A stretch of 64,000 nt of DNA, from positions 110,475 to 174,474 of the forward strand of contig DAIQOK010000003.1 in assembly GCA_036787895.1 (NCBI GenBank), in the 5' to 3' direction. The stretch is from UBA7662 sp036787895. GTDB taxonomy: Bacteria; Bacteroidota; Bacteroidia; UBA7662. The notes below the pieces were generated by a model, which searched no databases, was not told the origin of the DNA, and was given only the letters and a program-made list of their open reading frames with translations. The position numbers were made by a program, and so were the translations under genes. This document shows, in pieces, positions 53,223 through 60,372 of the stretch. The stretch's first letter is position 1. Each line of letters starts with the position of its first letter.

Positions 53223-53594
53223 CTAAGCAAAAGTGCCCATAGCTTTCGCTATAAATATGACGTAGCCGAGCAGCGCACCATTGATCATGAGATTTCTGAA
53301 AAAGCTAAGCGTTTCCCGTTCTACTTACTGCATCAGATCGACAGTCCTATTTTCTATTCCCAATTCGTGTCCCATGGTACGCGGCAAATAGACCAAAACA
53401 GCCATCAGCAGAACATACAGGATCATTATACCACAGGCTAATTTGTGGAATTTGCCAATAACTGTATTTACGATAAAAAGTAGCATACAAAACAAGGTAA
53501 AGCAATTCTAAAAGTAAGGAAATGGTTATTAGTCGGGTACGAAAGCCGCGCCCAACTCGGGTTCAGCAAGAGGTAAACCAGCAGACACTATTGC
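53223..53594 (-). pseudogene. DoxX-like membrane protein, decayed
   Basis: Pieces of a DoxX-type four-helix protein lie in order in two or three frames: AIVSAGLPLAEPELG, ISLLLELLYLVLYATFYRK, KLACGIMILYVLLMAVLVYLPRTMGHEL, then in the same frame after a TAA (53325-53327) RETLSFFRNLMINGALLGYVIFIAKAMG. Several frameshifts and a stop interrupt it. A 53-residue ORF (53325-53486) is the longest intact part. Identification is by eye only. Confidence 0.45.
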
Positions 53595-53623
53595 TTAAAA
53601 AATAATTATATCTCCACGTTTTG

Positions 53624-53744
53624 GCGCTTGGCGCAGTGGGGGAATTAAGAGCACCACACTTGATTGCCAGCAGGATGTACTAAAGTACGAAAAGGTTTCA
53701 ATTTAGCACTAAAACCCCAATTGCAGCCAAACGCGTGTTAGGCG
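53624..53744. repeat. Long imperfect hairpin with GTTAGGCG edge, attC-like
   Basis: A ~29-base left arm (53624-53652, GCGCTTGGCGCAGTGGGG...) pairs imperfectly with a right arm (53706-53734, ...ACCCCAATTGCAGCC...) around a ~53-base loop, and GTTAGGCG follows at 53737-53744. Size, mismatched arms and a terminal GTTRRRY are what integron attC sites show. Interpretation as attC is tentative. Confidence 0.45.
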
Positions 53745-54329
53745 TAGGTGTTATTTGTTTAAATTTTCGATTTTCATTTGATTTTCAAAAGCATAATTTT
53801 TAATAAAATCTTCAATTTCCTTCTGATCATCTTGCTTTTCAAACTTATACGCATAAAGCAATGAATAATTTCCAGGGTTTTCAGCTGCTAAAGGATCAGA
53901 TAGGAATTTGTTTTTAGTCATAATTCTAATTATGAATATTTCTCCTTTATCAAACTTATATTTAATATAAAATGTAGTTGAAGTAAATCCATTAGCTTTC
54001 ACAACTTCAGGAGAAAAAGTAGGGTATTTGCTCTTTAAGTAGTCAAATAAATAAGTTGCACTACCTAAGAGCATTGTATTCATAAAATTATTTATTTCAT
54101 TCTCTGAGGCACATACGAAATCTCCATTTTTAAATGATGAATAGCTTAATCTTCGGCCTGATTCAAATTCATACGTTATCAAATATTCTTTCGAAAATTC
54201 GTCTGGAATTTTTTCTAAATGCTTTTTTTCGAATTGACAAAATCCATTTGTAGAGTATAATACTATTGATAATGTAATAAATATTCTTAGGTATCTCATC
54301 GTATTTTATGTTTTTAACTTACGCCTAAC
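53737..54329. other. Cassette-like unit bounded by inverted GTTAGGCGTA
   Basis: GTTAGGCGTA at 53737-53746 and its exact inverse TACGCCTAAC at 54320-54329 flank one AT-rich gene. Read on the minus strand the order is GTTAGGC, 20-base leader, gene, GCCTAAC and hairpin, the order of an integron gene cassette. No integrase gene is in the window. Confidence 0.45.
53751..54299 (-). CDS. AT-rich hypothetical secreted protein
   Basis: A 182-residue protein with a signal peptide (IFITLSIVLYSTNGFCQ). The mature part is mixed alpha/beta (DEFSKEYLITYEFESGRRLSYSSFKNGDFVCASENEINNFMNTMLLGSATYLFDYLKSKYP...), with no family recognised. Its base composition is far more AT-rich than the neighbours, suggesting transfer. 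It is enclosed by GTTAGGCGTA inverted copies and sits next to the hairpin at 53624-53744, like a mobile cassette gene. Confidence 0.75.
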   Translation of the reverse strand: MRYLRIFITLSIVLYSTNGFCQFEKKHLEKIPDEFSKEYLITYEFESGRRLSYSSFKNGDFVCASENEINNFMNTMLLGSATYLFDYLKSKYPTFSPEVVKANGFTSTTFYIKYKFDKGEIFIIRIMTKNKFLSDPLAAENPGNYSLLYAYKFEKQDDQKEIEDFIKNYAFENQMKIENLNK

Positions 54330-54745
54330 TCATTTATAACCCCAATTTCATGCACCTATAGCCAATAGTTTAACGGCGTAAAATTGCGCTTATAAAGCAA
54401 GCTAAACAATGAATACGCAGCTACCAAATAAATTTTAACAACTTTGATTTTTTTGGTTTTTTATTTTAGTTGGGTAAAATCATCGGTGGGACTAAAAAAA
54501 TTAAGTTTAAAAATTCTGCATAAAAACTAAAGTTGTTCTGCCTAAAACACGACCGGCGGCGAGAGATGTGGCTTTTGACTTCCGTAGGTGGCTGGTGGGG
54601 GTCAATTAGGTTGGGCATCCCGGCGTTAGCGTTCAACTGCTGGTTCGGCCCCGCTTCCTGCCTGAGTGGGACGCGTTCCGGGCACCAATGATACAAAGGT
54701 CATGGCTCGGCAGAGATCAGCATGCTTTTTTGTTTTTATAGCTCT
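54330..54745. other. Noncoding, repeat-like accessory DNA
   Basis: No gene supported. The first ~100 bases share an ATTGGGGTTATAAATGAG-like block with the attC-like region in inverse orientation. From about 54540 there is a GC-richer block (GGCGGCGAGAGATGTGG... and GGTGGCTGGTGGGGG). A 76-codon frame on the minus strand there looks spurious. Confidence 0.4.
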
Positions 54746-54779
54746 ATGGGCGGAGCGGCTATAGGTTTGGTTCGGCTCC

Positions 54780-55390
54780 GCTCACCAACCCTTTTTTAGT
54801 TCGGCTCCGCTCAACCACCGGTTCGGCGTCCTGTACATCTCGGCTGCTCAACTCGACAAGCTCCTCGTGCGCTCGATGACCAGGCTCGTTCTCTTAAAAC
54901 CGATGGTTTCGGCTCCGCTCAACCACCGGTTCCGCATAAGCATGCAAACTACGTATACTCTCAACGTTATAAATACCACTGGCTAGCTCCCTAAACTTTC
55001 TTATTTACCTCAACTTATTAAACGCCCAGGCGGTTGGAGCAAAGATTAGCGAAAATCCTGTCTCGCGAACCATTGCCTTCGGGTCCCTTCCCGAATAACT
55101 CAGGACTGCGGTCATATGATAATTTCAGGTTTTTAGGAGGATCTTAAGGTTCGGCGTCCTGTACATCTCGGCTGCTCAACTCGACAAGCTCCTCGTGCGC
55201 TCNNNNNNNNNNNNNNNNNNNNNNNNNNNNNNNNNNNNNNNNNNNNNNNNNNNNNNNNNNNNNNNNNNNNNNNNNNNNNNNNNNNNNNNNNNNNNNNNNN
55301 NNTCGGCTCCGCTCAACCACCGGTTCCGCATAAGCATGCAAACTACGTATACTCTCAGCGTTATAAATACCACTGGCTAGCTCCCTAAAC
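54780..55390. repeat. Two copies of a ~330-390-bp repeat related to the 11.4-kb array
   Basis: TTCGGCGTCCTGTACATCTC occurs at 54822 and again at 55150; the block TCGGCTCCGCTCAACCACCGG with TAAGCATGCAAACTACG occurs at 54909 and 55303. Landmarks (CTCGACAAGCTC, GCTCAACCACC) are the inverse of those in the 11.4-12.3 kb and 26.4 kb repeats. The N gap lies inside copy 2. Confidence 0.85.
55203..55302. other. Assembly gap (100 N) inside a repeat copy
   Basis: In the intact copy only 34 bases (54875-54908) separate the two sequences that flank the gap, so the true gap is probably about 34 bases rather than 100. Confidence 0.9.
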
Positions 55391-55417
55391 TCGCTCTACT
55401 CCCTCAACTCAATTTCC

Positions 55418-55425
55418 TATCTTTG
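55418..55425 (+). promoter_or_regulatory. -7 promoter box TATCTTTG of the mutL operon
   Basis: Exact TAnnTTTG match ending three bases before the ATG at 55429. Predicts a leaderless mRNA for the mutL cluster. Confidence 0.5.
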
Positions 55426-55428
55426 TGG

Positions 55429-55788
55429 ATGCTCTTTTCGTTTTTCAAAACCCGTAAAAACCGTCAATTCGACTTCCAGCCGCGCTATTACAATCCCGAG
55501 CAGGAAGAAAAAGAAGCCCGTTATAAAGCATTACGGGGCGAAACTATTGAAGGAGAAGGTCGGAAAAACATCAGTTTCCGGCGACCAACACAGCTCCGGG
55601 CAGCGAATCAACGCAGCAACCGCAATGTTTTGGTGCTGGTAGTTTTACTTGGCGGCATGTTTTATATGCTGGTCCAGGGTTATCTAGATCTCACCACTGC
55701 CCTGCTACTCATGGGCGGCTATTTGGGCTGGCGACTGGGGGTATTTCAGCGTTTATTCGGACGAAAAACCGACCACCACCAGGCATGA
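55429..55788 (+). CDS. Hypothetical membrane protein upstream of mutL
   Basis: A 119-residue protein from the ATG at 55429: basic soluble start (FFKTRKNRQFDFQPRYYNPEQEEKEARYKALRGE) and two hydrophobic helices (VLVLVVLLGGMFYMLVQGYL, LLLMGGYLGWRLGVF). Genes of this type precede mutL in many Bacteroidota. Its stop overlaps mutL by four bases (ATGA). Function unknown. Confidence 0.82.
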   Translation: MLFSFFKTRKNRQFDFQPRYYNPEQEEKEARYKALRGETIEGEGRKNISFRRPTQLRAANQRSNRNVLVLVVLLGGMFYMLVQGYLDLTTALLLMGGYLGWRLGVFQRLFGRKTDHHQA

Positions 55789-57572
55789 GCGACATTATTC
55801 GGCTGTTACCCGATGCCCTGGCCAATCAAATTGCGGCCGGTGAGGTGGTTCAACGTCCGGCTTCGGCGGTGAAGGAGCTCATCGAAAATGCCGTGGATGC
55901 AGGCGCTACCGACATACAGGTAGTGATTAAAGATGCCGGCAAAACCCTCATTCAGGTCATCGACAACGGCTGTGGCATGTCGCCGACGGATGCGCGTATG
56001 GCCTTTGAGCGCCACGCCACCTCCAAAATCCGCGACATCAACGATTTATTTGCCATCCGGAGTTTTGGTTTCCGGGGCGAAGCCCTTGCGTCAATCGCGG
56101 CCATTGCTCAGGTAGAACTGCGCAGCAAACGTCAGGACGATGAGCTTGGAACAAGTATACATATCGAGGCCAGCGAAATTCAGGCACAAGAGCCGGTGCA
56201 ATGCCCGGCGGGTACACAATTTTTGGTCAAAAACCTCTTCTTCAACGTACCGGCCCGGCGGAGTTTCCTGAAAAAAAACGAAACCGAATTCCGCAACATC
56301 AGCGAAGAGTTTGTGCGGGTTGCCCTGGCCCAGCCACAGCTGAGTATGCGCTTGAGCCACAACGGTGCCGACATCTACCGTCTGCGTCCCGGCAATCTGC
56401 GACAGCGTATTGTGGCTATCATGGGCGAACAAATCAACAGCGCCCTGGTGCCGGTCGAGGAAAAAACCCATATGCTCCAGGTAGGCGGCTTTATCGGCAA
56501 ACCTACCCACGCACGCAAAACCAAGGGGCAACAATACTTTTTTGTAAACAACCGCTTCATACGCGATGGTTATCTCCACCACGCCGTGATGGGCGCATTC
56601 GAAGGCCTGCTCCCCGAGGGGAGTCACCCGGCCTACTTCCTCTTTCTCGAACTCGATCCCCAGCGTATCGACATTAATGTGCATCCCACCAAAACCGAGA
56701 TCAAATTCGAAGAAGAACAAGCCATTTATGCCATTTTGCAGTCGGCCATCCGTCGGGCTTTATCGCAATACCATGTAGCGCCCAGCCTCGATTTTGAGCG
56801 GGAAACGGGTTTAGACGGACTCGATTTGTATCCCAAATCGCCTGAACATGTTCGACCACCACAGATTACCGTAAACCCCGACTACAACCCTTTCAGCAAT
56901 CCCCGCCCGGCTGCCCGGCTGCCGGATGGCTGGCAGGATTTTTACCAAATCGGGTCGACCGCCAAACAAGGCAATATTTTCCCGGAAAAGGTGGTGGAAG
57001 ATGAAGCGGAATTGTTGCCCGAGCAAAACGTCTTTCAACTGCACCAGCGGTATATCTGCGCACAAATCAAAAGCGGGATATTGCTCATCGACCAACAAGC
57101 GGCCCACGAACGTATTTTATACGAACGTTATCTGCTCCAGCAGCAGTCGGGCAATAGTCAGCGGCTCTTGTTCCCAGAACAACTCCCTTTGGCCCCGGCC
57201 GATCTGCAGTTGTTGTTGCCGGTGCTGGCCGAGATTCGTAAATTGGGATTCGACTTGGAAGTAGCCGAAAACGGATTGCAGGTACTGGGTTTACCCGGCG
57301 ATTTGCCCCTGGCCCAACTGGCTGGCGTTTTGGAAGAGCTGCTGGAGCAATTGCGCAACCAACAGGAGAAGGCCAGTCTGCGCAGTCGCGACCAACTCGC
57401 CAGGGTTTTGGCGAGATATGGCGCCATCGCCCCAGGCAAATTGCTCGAAAAAGTGGAAATGAACCTTATTATCGACCAGTTGTTTGCCTGTGAGCAGCCG
57501 CACTTCACCCCAGATGGCCGGCATACCCTCGTTAAACTTACACTCGAAGAAATTGCCCGCCGATTTGTCTGA
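55785..57572 (+). CDS. mutL: DNA mismatch repair protein MutL
   Basis: A 595-residue GHKL ATPase. N-terminal ELIENAVDAGATDIQV, DNGCGM, FGFRGEALASIAA and HATSKI define the ATP site; PTKTEIKFEEE closes the N-terminal domain at ~315. The C-terminal dimerisation part contains LIDQQAAHERILYERYL, corresponding to the metal-site DQHAAHExxxYE with Gln for His. It couples MutS mismatch binding to strand incision. It overlaps the upstream small gene by four bases. Confidence 0.96.
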   Translation: MSDIIRLLPDALANQIAAGEVVQRPASAVKELIENAVDAGATDIQVVIKDAGKTLIQVIDNGCGMSPTDARMAFERHATSKIRDINDLFAIRSFGFRGEALASIAAIAQVELRSKRQDDELGTSIHIEASEIQAQEPVQCPAGTQFLVKNLFFNVPARRSFLKKNETEFRNISEEFVRVALAQPQLSMRLSHNGADIYRLRPGNLRQRIVAIMGEQINSALVPVEEKTHMLQVGGFIGKPTHARKTKGQQYFFVNNRFIRDGYLHHAVMGAFEGLLPEGSHPAYFLFLELDPQRIDINVHPTKTEIKFEEEQAIYAILQSAIRRALSQYHVAPSLDFERETGLDGLDLYPKSPEHVRPPQITVNPDYNPFSNPRPAARLPDGWQDFYQIGSTAKQGNIFPEKVVEDEAELLPEQNVFQLHQRYICAQIKSGILLIDQQAAHERILYERYLLQQQSGNSQRLLFPEQLPLAPADLQLLLPVLAEIRKLGFDLEVAENGLQVLGLPGDLPLAQLAGVLEELLEQLRNQQEKASLRSRDQLARVLARYGAIAPGKLLEKVEMNLIIDQLFACEQPHFTPDGRHTLVKLTLEEIARRFV

Positions 57573-57592
57573 ATCGGCTATATTTAAAGCCT

Positions 57593-58318
57593 ATGCGCAC
57601 AGAATTTAGTCCCGGTCGTTTTGAAATGCTGCCGGTCATCGTCAAAAACATCCTCATCATCAACGGGCTGTTTTTTTTGGGCACCATCGCCATGGCCAAT
57701 GCCTACCGTCTCGATCTGGTCGATATGTTCGGCCTACGTTTCCCCGGCGCGAGTGAGTTCAAACTCTGGCAGCCGGTTACCCATTTGTTTATGCATGGCA
57801 GTTTGGGGCATTTGTTTTTTAATATGTTCTCCTTCTGGATGTTCGGCAGCGTGCTCGAAAACATCTGGGGGCCCAAACGTTTCCTGAACTTCTACCTCAT
57901 CACCGGCTTTGGGGCGGCATTTCTGCACTATCTGCTCGTTTATTTCATCGACCTCAAACCTGTACTCGACCAGATTGATCTGGCCTTGCTCACTGCCGAT
58001 GGCAGCGCGGTTGCCTTTTACGAAAGTCAGCGGATGCAGCTCCTCAATCTGCCCAACATCATTGGGGCCAGCGGTGCGGTTGCCGGGGTTTGGATGGCTT
58101 TTGCTTATCTTTTCCCGAACTCCACGCTGTATTTGTTTTTCGCCTTTCCGGTTAAAGCCAAATACCTCGCTGCCTTTTACGTTATCTATGAACTGTACCA
58201 AGCTGTTCAATTTGATCCGCGCGATAATGTGGCTCACTTTGCCCATTTGGGTGGCATGTTGTTCGGCTTTCTGATCGTGCGGCTGTGGTACAATAAAGAC
58301 AGAACAAACTTCTATTAA
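57593..58318 (+). CDS. Rhomboid family intramembrane serine protease
   Basis: A 241-residue polytopic membrane protein. The GxSG motif is IIGASGAVAGVWMAF (catalytic Ser, ~160), the catalytic His lies in NVAHFAHLGGMLFGF, and HLFMHGSLGHLFFNMFSFWMFG is the conserved N-terminal histidine segment. It cleaves substrates inside the membrane. Adjacent to a second rhomboid, 2 bases downstream. Confidence 0.93.
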   Translation: MRTEFSPGRFEMLPVIVKNILIINGLFFLGTIAMANAYRLDLVDMFGLRFPGASEFKLWQPVTHLFMHGSLGHLFFNMFSFWMFGSVLENIWGPKRFLNFYLITGFGAAFLHYLLVYFIDLKPVLDQIDLALLTADGSAVAFYESQRMQLLNLPNIIGASGAVAGVWMAFAYLFPNSTLYLFFAFPVKAKYLAAFYVIYELYQAVQFDPRDNVAHFAHLGGMLFGFLIVRLWYNKDRTNFY

Positions 58319-58320
58319 AC

Positions 58321-59232
58321 ATGGCCAAGTCGATTTTTCAGGAGTTGAAAGATCAGATGCTGACCACCGGAAACAGCCTGAACCGCCTTATTGGTATCAA
58401 TTTGCTGGTTTTTCTGGTCATTAATCTGCTGGCAGTTTTGCTGGCGCTTTTCCAGCTGAAGTCTGGCTGGTATGCCGATATCAGTCGCTGGCTCATGGTT
58501 CCCGCCTCCCTCTCCACCCTGCTCTACCGGCCGTGGACGCTGTTTAGCTATATGTTTTTGCATACCGGCTTCTTCCATATCCTGTTTAATATGTTGTGGT
58601 TGTACTGGATAGGCCGCATTTTTCAGGAATATCTGGGCAACAAAAAGTTGGTCAGCACCTATCTACTCGGAGGTTTGGCCGGTGCAGCGGTTTACATCAT
58701 TGCCTTTAATGTATTTCCCCTCTTCCGGGGCATCATGCCGCAATCCTTTGCTTTAGGAGCTTCGGCCAGTGTTTTGGCGGTGGTAGTAGGTACGGCAACC
58801 CTGCTGCCCAACTATACCATACGTTTGTTTTTGTTTGGCGATGTGGCCCTTAAATACCTGGCCCTCGTCATGGTTATCCTCGACCTTCTGCAGGTGAGCG
58901 GCAGCAATGCGGGTGGGCATTTTGCCCATTTGGGTGGAGCTGCCTTCGGCTTCATCTACATCAAACAACTGCAAGCCGGTCGCGATCTGGCCAAGGGTTT
59001 CAACCGCCTGATCGACTGGCTGGTAACCTTCTTGCGGCCTGGCAAAGGTAAACTCAGCGTCAGCTACCGCGCTACACCCAAGGCCGCACCCAAAAAAGCC
59101 GGCACCGCGCCGCTGGTTGATCGGGTACCTCAAGAGGTCATCGACCGGCTGCTCGATAAAATCGCGCACCAGGGCTACGACAGTCTGAGTAAGGAAGAAA
59201 AAGACATCCTCCTCAAAGCGAGCAAACAATAA
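58321..59232 (+). CDS. Rhomboid family intramembrane serine protease (second)
   Basis: A 303-residue protein with six or seven helices: FLHTGFFHILFNMLWLYWIG, FALGASASVLAVVVGT with the catalytic Ser, and GGHFAHLGGAAFGF with the His. The last ~70 residues are a cytoplasmic extension (KGKLSVSYRATPKAAPKKAGTAPLVDRVPQEVIDRLLDKIAHQGYDSLSKEEKDILLKAS), as in Bacteroidota rhomboids. Probably a tandem duplication of the previous gene, now diverged. Four bases separate it from the EEP gene. Confidence 0.93.
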   Translation: MAKSIFQELKDQMLTTGNSLNRLIGINLLVFLVINLLAVLLALFQLKSGWYADISRWLMVPASLSTLLYRPWTLFSYMFLHTGFFHILFNMLWLYWIGRIFQEYLGNKKLVSTYLLGGLAGAAVYIIAFNVFPLFRGIMPQSFALGASASVLAVVVGTATLLPNYTIRLFLFGDVALKYLALVMVILDLLQVSGSNAGGHFAHLGGAAFGFIYIKQLQAGRDLAKGFNRLIDWLVTFLRPGKGKLSVSYRATPKAAPKKAGTAPLVDRVPQEVIDRLLDKIAHQGYDSLSKEEKDILLKASKQ

Positions 59233-59235
59233 ACC

Positions 59236-60345
59236 ATGAAACTGCTGGCCAAAGGTTTTCACCATTTGCTGCTTTTCGGCAATGTTGGCGCCATGCTCGC
59301 ATCGGTACTTACCTATGCCGCTTCGTACATCAGTCCGGAGGAATTCTGGTATCTTTTTTTTCTGACCTATGCGGCCTTGCCCTTGATGTTTATACATCTG
59401 GGATTTGTGATTTGGTGGTCCTTGAGAAGACATAAAAATGTGCTCATCTCTCTGCTAACCCTCATTTTCAGCTATGGACTAAACAGCAGACTGGTGCAGT
59501 TCAGCCAAACAAGGAGTAGTGCCGACCAGCTGACGGTAGTGAGTTATAATGTCGGCAATTTCATCGAAAATGGTCGTAAAACCCGTGAAATTGGCAGTAC
59601 CAAAAGTGGTGTAGGGCAGTTGATCCGCGACATACAACCCGATATTCTTTGTTTTCAGGAGTACAGTAGCCAGTCGCGAGGTCGCGGCGATTTCACCGAT
59701 TTCCTGCTCGACAGCCTTGGCTATAAAGCTGGTTATTTCGAAAAAATCAGAGATTTGCGGCACGAAGGTTTTGCAGGTATGGCCATTTTCAGCAAGTACC
59801 CCATGTTGCAGAAGCGTTTTATCCCTTTCAAAAGCACCAAAACCACTAATGCCCTCATTTTTGCCGACTTGCTTATCGGTAGCGACACCGTACGTGTCAT
59901 TAATATACACTTGCAAAGTAACCGCCTGGGCAGCGCAGAGTACGAATATGTAGCCGGTATACCTGAAAATACTGAAGAAAACCGCCGCGGCATTTTGAGA
60001 GTCCTCGGCAAACTCCGCGATGCCGCCAGGGAGCGCACCGTACAAACCTTGTTGGTAGAAGAGCAGATTTTAGGTTCACCCTATCCCGTCATTTTATGTG
60101 GCGATTTTAACGACCTGCCCTCCTCCTATGCCTACCAGAAAGTGCGGGGCGATTTGCAGGACAGCTTCATCCGCAAAGGCAATGGCATTGGTAATACCTA
60201 TGCCGGAATTTTCCCGTCCTTCCGCATCGACCACATTTTTGCTTCCGATCATTTTGAGTTTCTCAGCCACCAGGTGGGGCGCGAAAAATATTCCGATCAC
60301 TATGCCGTGGTGAGCCGGCTGCGCCTCGCCGACAAGGCCGAATAA
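59236..60345 (+). CDS. Endonuclease/exonuclease/phosphatase family membrane protein
   Basis: A 369-residue protein with three N-terminal transmembrane helices (~1-85), then an EEP hydrolase domain: LTVVSYNVGNFIENG, DILCFQEY, VINIHLQSNRLG, VILCGDFNDLPSSYAYQ and SFRIDHIFASDHFEF with YSDHYAVVSRL. These are DNase I-like residues for Mg2+-dependent phosphoester hydrolysis. It closes the mutL-rhomboid cluster. Substrate unknown. Confidence 0.93.
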   Translation: MKLLAKGFHHLLLFGNVGAMLASVLTYAASYISPEEFWYLFFLTYAALPLMFIHLGFVIWWSLRRHKNVLISLLTLIFSYGLNSRLVQFSQTRSSADQLTVVSYNVGNFIENGRKTREIGSTKSGVGQLIRDIQPDILCFQEYSSQSRGRGDFTDFLLDSLGYKAGYFEKIRDLRHEGFAGMAIFSKYPMLQKRFIPFKSTKTTNALIFADLLIGSDTVRVINIHLQSNRLGSAEYEYVAGIPENTEENRRGILRVLGKLRDAARERTVQTLLVEEQILGSPYPVILCGDFNDLPSSYAYQKVRGDLQDSFIRKGNGIGNTYAGIFPSFRIDHIFASDHFEFLSHQVGREKYSDHYAVVSRLRLADKAE

Positions 60346-60360
60346 GCCCGTTTTACCTTA

Positions 60361-60368
60361 TATCTTTG
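60361..60368 (+). promoter_or_regulatory. -7 promoter box TATCTTTG of cysS
   Basis: Exact TAnnTTTG match ending four bases before the ATG at 60373. The ATG is fixed by homology, so a leaderless start is likely. Confidence 0.5.
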
Positions 60369-60372
60369 CTAC

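Noticed and set aside
53190..53441. Plus-strand 83-codon frame
   Set aside because: It starts at TTG, has no hydrophobic or domain pattern and lies antisense to better DoxX-like sequence.
6544..53594. Genome-wide reassignment of TAA or TAG to an amino acid
   Set aside because: Most genes here, including cysS, mutL, uvrA and bshA, end at normal-length positions with TAA, TAG or TGA, so stops retain their meaning.
54466..54696. Minus-strand 76-codon frame
   Set aside because: Pro/Arg-rich translation without signal or domain, located in repeat-like DNA.
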